DNA of 64,000 nt from Pseudomonas sp. G34 (GTDB lineage: Bacteria; Pseudomonadota; Gammaproteobacteria; Pseudomonadales; Pseudomonadaceae), in NCBI RefSeq assembly GCF_031119625.1, contig NZ_JAVHZV010000030.1, forward strand, positions 1 to 64,000, given 5' to 3'. The notes under the pieces were generated by a model. It was not told where the DNA came from. It did not search any database and worked only from the letters and a program-made list of their open reading frames with translations. Positions 49,409 through 58,768 of the stretch are shown here, one piece after another. How positions within the stretch are numbered: position 1 is the first letter of the stretch; every line of letters begins with the position of its first letter. The position numbers were made by a program, and so were the translations under genes.

Positions 49409-50774
49409 AGCCTTGTTCCCAGCGTTTCATCTTCTGCACCAGGGTCGCCTGGCTGAGGCCGAGGGCCTTGGCGGCCTCGCGGGTGGTCTTGTGCTGCACC
49501 AGCGCCTTGCGGATCAGCCGCCGTTCGAGCTGCTCGACCTGCTTGCGCAGTGGCAGGCTTTGATTGCCCGCCTCCGCCGCAGGCGTGCGCATCTCCTCGG
49601 GCAGGTCGAACAGCTCCACGACCTCACCGGTGCAGGTGACCACCAGGCGTTCGACCAGGTTGATCAGCTCGCGGATGTTGCCGGGCCAGGCGTAGTCGGT
49701 GAGTGCATCCAGCGCCTCCAGCCCCCAGGCCAGCTCACGCCTGTAGCGCCCGTTGAACTCGGCCAGGTAGAAGTCCAGCAGCGGCTGGATCTCGTCGGGC
49801 CGCTCGCGCAGGGCCGGGATATGGATGGGCACCACGTTGAGGCGGTAATAGAGGTCGGCGCGAAAGCGCCCGGCGGCGACCATCTGGCGCAGGTCATGGT
49901 GGGTGGCGGTAATGATGCGCACGTCCACTTCCTTGAGTTCCAGGCCACCCACCGGAATGAAGCGGCTCTCCTCGATCACCTTGAGCAACTTGACCTGCAG
50001 GGCCAGCGGCAGGTCGCCAATCTCGTCGAGAAACAGGGTGCCATGGTGCGCCAGCTCCAGCAGGCCGCGCTTGCCCTTGCTGCCGGCACCGGTGAAGGCA
50101 CCCGCCACGTAGCCGAACAGCTCGGCCTCGATCAGGTTCTCCGGCAGCGCACCGCAATTGAGCGCCAGGAACGGCTGGGCCGCGCGCGGGCTGCTCTTGT
50201 GGATGTACTGGGCGACCAGCGTCTTGCCGACACCGGTTTCACCCTGCAGCAGCACCTTCACGTCGCTGGCGGCGACCTGCCGTGCCTGGGCGAAGATGCG
50301 CCGGGAGGCCGGGTGATCGGCCACCGGCGAGGCGTGGAGCAGGTCGCCGCGCTGGCCGGCGTGCAACTTCGCCGTGCTGCTGCGCAGCTCCTTGAGCTGC
50401 TGCAGCTCGTCACGCTCGTGCTTGATACGCAGCAGCTCGGTCATGTCGCGCACCGTGCTCACCACATAGCGCACCTGGCCCGTGGCATCGAGAATCGGCG
50501 TGCCACTGACCAGCAGGCGCTTGCCCTGGCTGACGCTCTGCATCAGCGACAGCGCCCTGCCCTCCTTGAGCACCCGCAACGACACCGACTGGGAAATCAC
50601 CCCCTGCTCGACCAGCGCCTGCATGTGCTGGCCGACCACATCCTCGCTGCGCAGGCCGGTCAACCGTTCGTAGGCACCGTTGACCTTGAGGGTGATGCCA
50701 TCGGCGTCGGTGATATAGACGCCGTCATGCAGCGCATCGAGCAATTCGCAAAAACTGGGATCGGCGAAATCCAT
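49407..50774 (-). CDS. PAS-AAA-HTH sigma-54 activator
   Basis: 455-residue enhancer-binding protein. PAS domain (about 10-115; DALHDGVYITDADGITLKVNGAYERLTGL), AAA+ domain with Walker A GETGVGKT, the intact sigma-54 contact loop GAFTGA, Walker B GTLFLDEIGDL, and a C-terminal TyrR/Fis-like HTH (TTREAAKALGLSQATLVQKMKRW). No receiver domain, so it senses a ligand through PAS. Start ATG at 50774. It lies next to the dehydrogenase and transporter it probably controls. Confidence 0.93.
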   Translation of the reverse strand: MDFADPSFCELLDALHDGVYITDADGITLKVNGAYERLTGLRSEDVVGQHMQALVEQGVISQSVSLRVLKEGRALSLMQSVSQGKRLLVSGTPILDATGQVRYVVSTVRDMTELLRIKHERDELQQLKELRSSTAKLHAGQRGDLLHASPVADHPASRRIFAQARQVAASDVKVLLQGETGVGKTLVAQYIHKSSPRAAQPFLALNCGALPENLIEAELFGYVAGAFTGAGSKGKRGLLELAHHGTLFLDEIGDLPLALQVKLLKVIEESRFIPVGGLELKEVDVRIITATHHDLRQMVAAGRFRADLYYRLNVVPIHIPALRERPDEIQPLLDFYLAEFNGRYRRELAWGLEALDALTDYAWPGNIRELINLVERLVVTCTGEVVELFDLPEEMRTPAAEAGNQSLPLRKQVEQLERRLIRKALVQHKTTREAAKALGLSQATLVQKMKRWEQG

Positions 50775-50858
50775 GGGCTTTCCAGGACCGGACAGAAAAC
50801 CTGGAAGTGTACTCGCTGGACGGCAGCCATTCTTGGTGCCACCCGGGATGACGGCGAT

Positions 50859-50893
50859 AAAAAACCGCCGCAACCCGAGGGGCTGCGGCGGTT
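50859..50893 (-). terminator. Terminator of the agt transporter operon
   Basis: Stem AACCGCCGCA (50863-50872) / TGCGGCGGTT (50884-50893), followed on the minus strand by a T tract (A-run 50859-50864). It ends the agtABCD transcript after agtD. Confidence 0.9.
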
Positions 50894-50914
50894 ACGGCTA
50901 CGCCGTGAAAGCGC

Positions 50915-51742
50915 TTATTCGTTGACCTGGGTGCGCAGCTTCTCGCTGCGCCCGCGCAGCCATTCCAGGGTCAGCAGCAGCAGGATGGAGAAGCCGATCA
51001 GCAGGGTCGCTGCGGCGGCGATGGTCGGGCTGAGGTTTTCGCGGATGCCGCTGAACATCTGCCGTGGCAGGGTGACCTGCTCGGGCCCGGCGAGGAACAG
51101 GGTCACCACCACTTCATCGAACGAGGTGGCAAAGGCGAACAGCGCGCCGGAGATCACCCCGGGGGCGATCAGCGGCAGGGTCACCCGGCGGAACGCGGTG
51201 ATCGGCGAGGCGCCGAGGCTGGCGGCAGCACGCACCAGGTTGTAGTTGAAGCCCTGCAGGGTGGCCGACACGGTGATGATCACGAAGGGCACGCCGAGCA
51301 CCGCGTGCACCACGATCAGCGACAGGTAGCCGTTGGCCAGGCCCAGCGGCGCGAAGAACAGGTAGCTGGCGACACCGACGATCACCACCGGCACCACCAT
51401 CGGCGAAATCAGCAGGCTCATCACCAGCGCCTTGCCGCGGAACTCCGAGCGGGTCAGGCCGATAGCGGCCAGGGTGCCGAGGATCATGGCCAGCACGGTC
51501 GCCGCCGGGGCGATGATCATGCTGTTCTTCAGCGCCCGCATCCAGCCGGCCGAGCCGAAGAAGTCCTCGTACCAGCGCATCGAGAAGCCCTGCATCGGGT
51601 AGATCAGGAAGGTGCCGGAGTTGAACGACAGCGGCACGATCACCAGGATCGGCAGCACCAGGAACAGCAGTACCAGGCCGCAGAGCAGGCGCAGGCCGTA
51701 GTACCAGGCGCGCTCAACAGGAGACATATAAGGGCTCAACAT
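50915..51742 (-). CDS. agtD: ABC transporter permease (PotC-like)
   Basis: Inner-membrane permease of 275 residues, six helices with the EAA-type loop LVRAAASLGASPITAFRRVTLPLIAPG. Belongs to the POPT family. Gene order ATPase, binding protein, long permease, short permease and the AgtSR-like pair match P. aeruginosa PA0603-PA0606, which take up GABA and 5-aminovalerate. Symbol assignment rests on that synteny. Confidence 0.85.
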   Translation of the reverse strand: MLSPYMSPVERAWYYGLRLLCGLVLLFLVLPILVIVPLSFNSGTFLIYPMQGFSMRWYEDFFGSAGWMRALKNSMIIAPAATVLAMILGTLAAIGLTRSEFRGKALVMSLLISPMVVPVVIVGVASYLFFAPLGLANGYLSLIVVHAVLGVPFVIITVSATLQGFNYNLVRAAASLGASPITAFRRVTLPLIAPGVISGALFAFATSFDEVVVTLFLAGPEQVTLPRQMFSGIRENLSPTIAAAATLLIGFSILLLLTLEWLRGRSEKLRTQVNE

Positions 51743-51818
51743 TTCTCAATCTCCATTCCATAAGCAGGTCGTTGAAAAACTACCTGCGTTGCCGCTGCTA
51801 ACGTTTTTCAATCGCCTG

Positions 51819-53066
51819 CTAACCCAGACGCAACCGACCCGCACCCACCAGCCAGCTGTACACCACGTAGAGCAGCAGCGTGGCGACCAGCAGCAAGCCG
51901 CCCAGCGCGGTGGCCATGCCCCAGTTGATGGTGGTGTTGGTGTAAAAGGCGACGAAGTAGCTGACCATCTGGTCGCTCGGGCTGCCGAGCAGCGCCGGGG
52001 TGATGTAGTAGCCGATGGACAGGATGAATACCAGCAGGCAACCGGCGCCGACGCCGGCCAGGGTCTGCGGGAAATACACCCGCCAGAAGCTGGCGAACGG
52101 GTGGCAGCCCAGGGAAATTGCCGCACGCATGTAGCTTGGCGAAATGCCCTTCATCACGCTGTAGATCGGCAGGATCATGAACGGCAGCATGATGTGCACC
52201 ATGGAGATGTACACACCGGCGCGGTTGAACACCAACTCCAGCGGCTGGTCGATGATGCCGATCTTGATCAGCGCCGAGTTGATCAGCCCGCCGGACTGCA
52301 ACAGCACGATCCAGGCGGCGACGCGCACCAGGATCGAGGTCCAGAACGGCAGCAGCACCATGATCATCAGCAGGTTGCCCTGGCGAGTCGGCAGGTTGGC
52401 CAGCAGGTAGGCGAGCGGATAGGCCAGCGCCAGGCAGATGGCGGTGATCACCGCGCCCATCCAGAAGGTACGGGCGAAGATGTCCAGGTAGATGGCCTGG
52501 TCGGGGCTGGTCTTGACCACGGCGCCGGCGTCATCGACGCGATGATCCAGGGCAGCCAGCAGGTAGTAGGCCGTCCAGGAACTGCTGTTGCGGCGGATCA
52601 CTTGCCAGTAGGCCGGGTCGCCCCAGCGCTCGTCGAAGGACTCCAGTGCATCCTTGTAGGAAGCCGGTTCGGCGTCGAACGGCAGCGCACGGCCGGTTTT
52701 CGCCAGCAGGCTGCGGTAGCCGGCCAGCTCCATGTTCAGGCGCTTGGACAGGTCGCCCAGCTTCTGCTGTTCACGAGCCTCGGCCAGATCCAGGGTCAGC
52801 GCCTTGTAGACGGGCTCTTCGGGCAGGCCGCGGCCGTCCCAGCTGTCGATGGCTTCGACGGTGCGCGGCAGCGAGCCGACCACGTCCGGGTTATCCACGC
52901 TGCGGTTGAGCAGCGCCACGATCGGCACCAGAAAGGTGAAGACGAGAAACAGCACCAGCGGCAGGATCAGCGCCTGGGACTTCAGGCGATTCATCCGCTC
53001 GGCGCGCGCCAAGCGCTGCTTGAGCGTGGGGCCGGCGACCTCGGCATGGGGCACTGCTAGGGCCAT
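51819..53066 (-). CDS. agtC: ABC transporter permease with periplasmic insertion (PotB-like)
   Basis: 415-residue permease partner of AgtD. Helix 1 (about residues 32-52) is followed by a roughly 120-residue hydrophilic periplasmic insertion (SVDNPDVVGSLPRTVEAIDS through KTSPDQA) before helix 2. The EAA-like loop is MRAAISLGCHPFASFWRVYFPQTLAGV. Such insertions occur in part of the PotB-like group. It follows agtB across a hairpin. Confidence 0.87.
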   Translation of the reverse strand: MALAVPHAEVAGPTLKQRLARAERMNRLKSQALILPLVLFLVFTFLVPIVALLNRSVDNPDVVGSLPRTVEAIDSWDGRGLPEEPVYKALTLDLAEAREQQKLGDLSKRLNMELAGYRSLLAKTGRALPFDAEPASYKDALESFDERWGDPAYWQVIRRNSSSWTAYYLLAALDHRVDDAGAVVKTSPDQAIYLDIFARTFWMGAVITAICLALAYPLAYLLANLPTRQGNLLMIMVLLPFWTSILVRVAAWIVLLQSGGLINSALIKIGIIDQPLELVFNRAGVYISMVHIMLPFMILPIYSVMKGISPSYMRAAISLGCHPFASFWRVYFPQTLAGVGAGCLLVFILSIGYYITPALLGSPSDQMVSYFVAFYTNTTINWGMATALGGLLLVATLLLYVVYSWLVGAGRLRLG

Positions 53067-53110
53067 GGGGGTAACTCCGGTGAAGCGGATAAGAATTCGG
53101 GGATAAAGCC

Positions 53111-53134
53111 GGAGCGCCGATACGTCGGCGCTCC
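53111..53134 (-). terminator. Intra-operon hairpin after the binding-protein gene
   Basis: Perfect 10-bp stem GGAGCGCCGA / TCGGCGCTCC, 4-base loop TACG, between agtB and agtC. The minus-strand continuation GGCTTTATC is a weak T tract, so partial termination or 3'-end protection of the binding-protein mRNA is likely. Confidence 0.65.
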
Positions 53135-53181
53135 GTGAAGCGAAGGGGCAAGGCGCTCATGCCCTGCCCCGCTGCGTGCCG

Positions 53182-54216
53182 TTACTTGGCAGCCCAGGAG
53201 TTGAAACGCTGCTCCAGCACTTCGCCGAAGTCGGCCCAGAAGGCCACGTCCATGGCAACCTGGTTGGCGATGTTCTGCGGCGCGGTCGGCAGGTCGGCAG
53301 CGACCTTGGCATCGAGCAGATCGACGGCTTTCGGGTTCACCGGACCGTAGGCGATGTTTTCCGAATAGGTTTTCTGGTTCTCGGCCTGCAGGGTGAAGGC
53401 GATGAATTTCATGGCCTCGTCCTTGTTCTTCGCGCCCTTGGGGATGGCCCAGGCGTCGAAGTCGTAGATGCCGCCGTCCCATACCACTTTCAGGCTGCTG
53501 CCTTCCTTCTGGGTGGCGGCGATGCGGCCGTTGTAGGCCGAGCTCATCACCACGTCACCGGAAGCGAGGTACTGCGGCGGCTGGGCGCCGGCTTCCCACC
53601 ACTGGATGTACGGCTTGAGTTCGTCGAGTTTCTTGAACGCGCGCTCCTGGCCGTCCTTGCTCGCCAGCACCTTGTAGACGTCCGCAGGCTTGACGCCGTC
53701 GGCCATCAGGGCGAATTCGAGGGTGTACTTGGCGCCCTTGCGCAGCCCGCGCTTGCCCGGGAATTTCTTCACGTCCCAGAAATCTGCCCAACCCGTCGGC
53801 GCGGTGCTGAGCTTGTCGGCGTTGTAGGCCATCACGGTCGACCAGACGAAGAAGCCAACGCCGCACATCGAGGCGGCACCCGGCACCAGGGCGTTCTTGT
53901 CGCCGACTACCGCGTAATCGATTTCTTCGAACAGGTCCTCGTCGCAACCCCGGGCCAGCTCGGGGGATTCCACCTCGACCAGATCCCACGACACGCTGTT
54001 GGTGTCGACCATGGCCTTGACCTTGGCCATTTCACCGTTGTATTCGCCAGCGATGATCTTGCCGTTACCGGCCGCTTCCCACGGCTGGTAGTAGGCCTTG
54101 ACCTGGGCGTCCTTGTTGGCGCCACCGAAGTTGATGACGGTGAGGTCTGCAGCGTGAACCTGTGCAGCGCAAACCAGGCCCAGTGTCAGCGCGGAAAGGG
54201 AGAATAGCTTCGACAT
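53182..54216 (-). CDS. agtB: ABC transporter periplasmic binding protein
   Basis: 344-residue SBP (SBP_bac_8/PotD-like) that delivers substrate to AgtCD. Sec signal peptide MSKLFSLSALTLGLVCAAQVHA with cleavage near residue 22-23. The body has the PotD-type ADLTVINFGGANKDAQVKAYYQPWEAA start. ATG at 54216. Substrate of the P. aeruginosa homologue system is GABA/5-aminovalerate. Starts 44 bp after agtA. Confidence 0.87.
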   Translation of the reverse strand: MSKLFSLSALTLGLVCAAQVHAADLTVINFGGANKDAQVKAYYQPWEAAGNGKIIAGEYNGEMAKVKAMVDTNSVSWDLVEVESPELARGCDEDLFEEIDYAVVGDKNALVPGAASMCGVGFFVWSTVMAYNADKLSTAPTGWADFWDVKKFPGKRGLRKGAKYTLEFALMADGVKPADVYKVLASKDGQERAFKKLDELKPYIQWWEAGAQPPQYLASGDVVMSSAYNGRIAATQKEGSSLKVVWDGGIYDFDAWAIPKGAKNKDEAMKFIAFTLQAENQKTYSENIAYGPVNPKAVDLLDAKVAADLPTAPQNIANQVAMDVAFWADFGEVLEQRFNSWAAK

Positions 54217-54260
54217 TTTTATGTTGGCTCCAAGTGCTGTGGTAATGCGCAAAACGCCGA

Positions 54261-55370
54261 TCATTCCGCCGACTGCGGATCGAGGGCGCGAACGTGCTCG
54301 ACCTGCCAGCCGAGCGGGATCACGTCACCGACCGCGAGCCCGGGATCGAGCTCGGCAATCGGCTGTTTGACGAAGAAGTCGGTCTTGCCGCAGACCTCCA
54401 GGCGCACGCGCACGTGGTCGCCCAGGTAGATGAACTCGGAAACACGACCCGAGAAGCGGTTGTCGCAGCCCTCGGCCGCATTGTTCAGGCGAATGCGCTC
54501 CGGGCGGATCGACAGGCTGACGGCATCACCCGGCTGGCCGACGTTGACGGCCAGAGCCTGGATCTTCTCGCCACGCGCCAGCTGCACGGTGCAGGTGTCG
54601 CCCGTGTGCTCGACCAGCTCGCCGGCGAAGCGGTTGTTCTCACCGATGAACTGCGCCACGAAGGTGTTGCGCGGCGCTTCGTAGAGCTCGCGCGGCGGAG
54701 CGATCTGCTGGATCTCGCCCTGGTGGAACACGGCGACGCGATCGGACATGGTCAGCGCTTCGCTCTGGTCGTGGGTCACGTACACCACGGTCACGCCGAG
54801 GCGCTGGTGGATGTGCTTGATCTCCATCTGCATGTGCTCGCGCAGCTGTTTATCCAGCGCACCGAGCGGTTCGTCCATCAGTACCAGTTGCGGCTCGAAC
54901 ACCAGCGCGCGGGCCAGCGCCACACGCTGCTGCTGGCCACCGGAGAGCTGCGCCGGGTAACGGCCAGCGAAGGCGTCCAGCTGCACCATCGACAGCGAGC
55001 GCTTGACCTTCTCGCCAACGTCGGCCTTGTTCATGCCACGTACGCTGAGCGGGAACGCCAGGTTCTCGGCCACCGTCATGTGCGGGAACAGCGCATAGTT
55101 CTGGAACACCATGCCGATGTCGCGCTTGTGCGGCGGCACGTTATTGAGGCGCTTGCCGGCCAGGGTGATCTCGCCAGCGGTGGGCGTTTCGAAGCCGGCC
55201 AGCATCATCAGGCTGGTGGTCTTGCCGGAGCCGGAGGGCCCGAGCAGGGTCAGGAACTCGCCTTTGCGAATGTCCAGGTTGAGGTCTTTGACGATCAGGT
55301 TCTCGCCGTCGTAGCTCTTTTGCACGCCACGAAAGCTGACCAGGATGTCGCTCGAAGAAGTGTCGCCCAT
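54261..55370 (-). CDS. agtA: ABC transporter ATPase (PotA-like)
   Basis: 369-residue ATPase of the agt importer. Walker A GPSGSGKTTSL near residue 46, signature LSGGQQQRVALARAL, Walker B LVLMDEPLGALD, H-loop VTHDQSE, and a C-terminal TOBE domain. ATG at 55370 chosen (a GTG precedes). First transporter gene after agtSR, with 218 bp between. Confidence 0.9.
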   Translation of the reverse strand: MGDTSSSDILVSFRGVQKSYDGENLIVKDLNLDIRKGEFLTLLGPSGSGKTTSLMMLAGFETPTAGEITLAGKRLNNVPPHKRDIGMVFQNYALFPHMTVAENLAFPLSVRGMNKADVGEKVKRSLSMVQLDAFAGRYPAQLSGGQQQRVALARALVFEPQLVLMDEPLGALDKQLREHMQMEIKHIHQRLGVTVVYVTHDQSEALTMSDRVAVFHQGEIQQIAPPRELYEAPRNTFVAQFIGENNRFAGELVEHTGDTCTVQLARGEKIQALAVNVGQPGDAVSLSIRPERIRLNNAAEGCDNRFSGRVSEFIYLGDHVRVRLEVCGKTDFFVKQPIAELDPGLAVGDVIPLGWQVEHVRALDPQSAE

Positions 55371-55588
55371 CACCGCACCTGCCTGTTGTTCTACCGTGGC
55401 TCAAGCCTAGAACCGGCGCTGGAAGCTGAAAATCGGGCGTGCTGACACTTTGCTATAAGGCAGGCGGAAAGCCGGCTGTAGGGCGATCCCTACACCGATG
55501 TCGCGTTTGGATACGCACTGATGGGCAGTGCTAGAAGCGAGGCGGCCCGCCTGGTGATGGGCATGTCGCGGATAGATAAATAGGCCGC

Positions 55589-56218
55589 TCAGACCAGCTT
55601 GTGCTCGACCGCGTAACGCACCAGGTCGGCCACCGAGTGCAGGTTGAGCTTCTGCATCAGCCGCGCCTTGTGGGTGCTGATGGTCTTGCTGCTCAGCGCC
55701 AGATGGGCGGCGATCTCGTTGACGCCCTCGCCCTGCACCAGGCGCTCGAACACCGAGAACTCTCGCTCGGACAGCAGCGCATGGGGCGGGCGTGAATCGG
55801 TCAGGCCGACCTCGAAGACCATGCGGTCGGCCAGATCGGGGTCGATGTAACGCCCGCCAGCGGCGACCTTGCGGATCGCGGTGAGCAGCAGGGCCGGGTC
55901 GCTGTCCTTGGTGGCGTAGCCGGCGGCGCCGATCTTCAGGGCGCGGGCGGCCATCTGCGCCTCGTCATGCATCGACAGCACCAGAATCGCCGGCGGCTGG
56001 CTCAGCGCGCGGATCCGTGGAATCGCCTCCAGGCCGTTGACGCCGGGCATGGAGATATCCAGCAGCACCACCTCGCACGGCGTGCTGCGCAGGGTCTCCA
56101 GCAGCTGCTCGCCATTGCTCGCTTCGCCGACCACCAGCAGGTCGCGGGCCATGCCGATCAGCTGCTTGATGCCCTCGCGGACGATGGTGTGGTCTTCGGC
56201 CACCAGTACTCGAATCAC
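55589..56218 (-). CDS. agtR: LuxR-type response regulator (AgtR-like)
   Basis: 209-residue NarL-family regulator. Receiver with phospho-acceptor Asp in VVLLDISMPGVNG near residue 54 and Lys in ATKDS; C-terminal LuxR HTH (LSEREFSVFERLVQGEGVNEIAAHLALSSKTISTHKARLMQKL). Partner of the upstream kinase, 12 bp apart. In P. aeruginosa AgtR activates agtABCD. Confidence 0.88.
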   Translation of the reverse strand: MIRVLVAEDHTIVREGIKQLIGMARDLLVVGEASNGEQLLETLRSTPCEVVLLDISMPGVNGLEAIPRIRALSQPPAILVLSMHDEAQMAARALKIGAAGYATKDSDPALLLTAIRKVAAGGRYIDPDLADRMVFEVGLTDSRPPHALLSEREFSVFERLVQGEGVNEIAAHLALSSKTISTHKARLMQKLNLHSVADLVRYAVEHKLV

Positions 56219-56230
56219 GGGCTCAACCTC

Positions 56231-58633
56231 CTATTCATCGGGCGCACACTCGCTCAGCGGCACCCGCACGCGCAACAGAGTACCCTCGCCGGGCCGGCTG
56301 TCGAGGCGCAATTGTCCGCCGAGCATCAACACCCGCTCGCGCATGCCCACCAGCCCGAAGGAGTCGGCGCGCACGCCGGCGGGATCGAAGCCGCGGCCAT
56401 CGTCGCTGATCGACAGGTGCAGGCTGTCGCCCAGCAGTTCCAGACGCACCGTCACGGTATGCGCCTGGGCGTGGCGCATGACGTTGGTCAGCGCCTCCTG
56501 GAGGATGCGGAACAGCCCGGTGGCCTTGGCGTCGCTCAGCGGCGGCAGGTGTTCGGGCACCTCGACCAGGCAGGGAATCTGCGTGCGCACCTCGAAGCGC
56601 CGCGCCTGCCATTCGATGGCCGAGGCAATGCCGGCATCGAGAATTGGCGGGCGCAAGGCGGTGGCCACGTCGCGCACCAGCTGGAACAGGTTGGCGATCA
56701 GCTTCTTCATGTTGTCCAGGCGCTCGCGCAGACCGGGGTCGAGGTCGGCGAAGCCCAGCTCGCACATCGAGGTTTCCAGCTTGAGCACGGTGAGCACCTG
56801 GCCCAGCTCGTCGTGCACCTCGCGGGCGATGCGGGCCTTTTCCTCTTCGCGCACGCTTTCCAGGTGCGCGGACAGGTCGCGCAGGCGCGCCTGGGATTCG
56901 GCCAGCGCCAGCTCGTTGCGCTTGTTGTCGCTGATGTCCCAGACCACGCCGTCCCAGATCACCCGGCCATCGGCCAGGCGCCGGGCCATGGCCTTGATAT
57001 CCACCCAGCGCGACTCGCCGGTGTGGGTGAGCATGCGGCCCTGCCAGTGCCAGTCGCTGTCGCTGTCGAAGGCCTGGTCCTGCACGCGGTGGTAATCGGC
57101 CTTGTCGTCCGGGTGCACCAGGCTGCGCAGGCCGTGATCCGGCGCCAGCAAGGTGGCGGCCCGATAACCGACCAGGCTTTCGCTGCCCTCGCCGATAAAC
57201 GCGAACAGCGCCGGATCGCCCGGCCGCGCCCGCTCCAGGCGAAACACCACGCCGGGCACGTTGGCGGCGATACCCTGCAGCCGCGCCTCGCTTTCCTGCA
57301 GGGCGGCCAGGGCCCGGCGGCGCTCGGTCACGTCGGTGATGAATACCACCAGGTACTCGGTATCGCGGTACTGCAGAAAGCTCAGCGAAACGTCGACCGG
57401 CAGGCGGCTGCCGTCGGCGCGCAGACACTCGGTCTCGAAGCTCGGCGGCCCTTCGTCGCCCTTGCGCGCCAGGCGCCACAGGTTGAGCCAGCGATCCATG
57501 CTCATGTCCGGCGCGAAATCGCCCAGCGGCCGATCCACCAGGCCGCCACCCGGGCAGCCGAGCATGGCTTCGGCGGCATGGTTGGCGTAGCGCACGTGGC
57601 TGTCCCAATTGACCCAGAGGATGCCGACCGTGCTGTTGTCGATGGAGAACTGCGACAGCCGCAAGGCATCACGGGCGATCTCGCGCAGCTCGACTTCGTG
57701 ACGCGCGGCCAGCAGGCGAAACTCCAGGGTGTCGCGCTGGCGCCGCAGCCACAGCGCCAGCAGCAGCGCGAATATCAGCAGCAAACCGAGTAGCAGGCTG
57801 ATGGCCCGCCAGAAGCTCGCCGAGTTTTCCTGTTGCAGGTAGCTCGGCGGCAACCAGCGGTTGTGCAGATCATCGAGTTCGCGGGCCGATAGGCTGCGCA
57901 GGGCGACGTCGATGATCGCCGACAACTCGGGCAGGTCGCGCCGCGTGGCTACGCGCAGCAATTGCGGAAAACCGATATCGCCGACGATGGCCAGGCCGAG
58001 GAACTCCGGTTCCCGGGATAATCGCCCCAACTGCGCCTCATCGAGCACCGCGTAGCTGGCCTGCTGATTGACGACGCGCTGCAGCGCCTGGCGCGGTGAG
58101 TTGGTGATGTCCAGCTTGAGCTTCGGGTAGCTGCTGCGCAGGTAGTCGAGCACCGCATCGGAGCCTTTCAGGGCGACCGGTGAACGCTCATCGAGCTGTT
58201 CCAGATCGACCGCGCCACTGCCGTCACGCTCACCGACCAGCAGGTGCGAGACACGCAGAAAGGGATCGGAAAACACCCAGCGGCGCAATCCGGCCGGGGT
58301 CTGGCTGAGCCCTGCAGCCAGGTCGATTTGATCGCTCAGAAGCGCCTGCTCCAGCTCCTCCGGCGTCTGGAAGGTGCGCCAGCGCACCTGCACGCCCATC
58401 AGCGCGGCCAGGCTGTTGACGATCTCCACGTTGGCACCGGTCAGGCGGTGCAGGCGGCGGTCGAGCTGGGCGTAGGGTGGCTGCAGCACCACGCCGGCAC
58501 GCAGCAGCGGATTGGCGGCGAGCCATTGTTGCTGTGCGGCAGCGAAGATGGCCGCCGGCGCCGCTGGCGGCTGATCCGCCCACAGCACCGTGGGCATGCT
58601 CAGTATCAGGAGGAACAGCCAGCGGTGGATCAT
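56231..58633 (-). CDS. agtS: Hybrid-domain sensor kinase with SBP sensor (AgtS-like)
   Basis: 800-residue NarX-type histidine kinase. Signal peptide, a periplasmic SBP_bac_3-like sensor (about 30-260), membrane helix (about 275-297), two PAS domains (about 330-440 and 455-570), HisKA_3 with the phospho-His in IAREVHDELGQVLTVLK, and HATPase_c with DDGRGFDP and GLVGMRERV. The amino-acid-binding sensor fits detection of GABA/5-aminovalerate. ATG at 58633. Co-transcribed with agtR. Confidence 0.9.
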   Translation of the reverse strand: MIHRWLFLLILSMPTVLWADQPPAAPAAIFAAAQQQWLAANPLLRAGVVLQPPYAQLDRRLHRLTGANVEIVNSLAALMGVQVRWRTFQTPEELEQALLSDQIDLAAGLSQTPAGLRRWVFSDPFLRVSHLLVGERDGSGAVDLEQLDERSPVALKGSDAVLDYLRSSYPKLKLDITNSPRQALQRVVNQQASYAVLDEAQLGRLSREPEFLGLAIVGDIGFPQLLRVATRRDLPELSAIIDVALRSLSARELDDLHNRWLPPSYLQQENSASFWRAISLLLGLLLIFALLLALWLRRQRDTLEFRLLAARHEVELREIARDALRLSQFSIDNSTVGILWVNWDSHVRYANHAAEAMLGCPGGGLVDRPLGDFAPDMSMDRWLNLWRLARKGDEGPPSFETECLRADGSRLPVDVSLSFLQYRDTEYLVVFITDVTERRRALAALQESEARLQGIAANVPGVVFRLERARPGDPALFAFIGEGSESLVGYRAATLLAPDHGLRSLVHPDDKADYHRVQDQAFDSDSDWHWQGRMLTHTGESRWVDIKAMARRLADGRVIWDGVVWDISDNKRNELALAESQARLRDLSAHLESVREEEKARIAREVHDELGQVLTVLKLETSMCELGFADLDPGLRERLDNMKKLIANLFQLVRDVATALRPPILDAGIASAIEWQARRFEVRTQIPCLVEVPEHLPPLSDAKATGLFRILQEALTNVMRHAQAHTVTVRLELLGDSLHLSISDDGRGFDPAGVRADSFGLVGMRERVLMLGGQLRLDSRPGEGTLLRVRVPLSECAPDE

Positions 58634-58768
58634 GCACAGGCACCGAGAACGATGAAGAGGCCGCGGCGGCAAAGGTGCGCCGCAGACGTCGCATTAAGCA
58701 CCATCAGGATCTGACAAATCCACGACAACTGATTAGGCTGACCTTTGTTCGCTATTTTCGGGTTTGCC

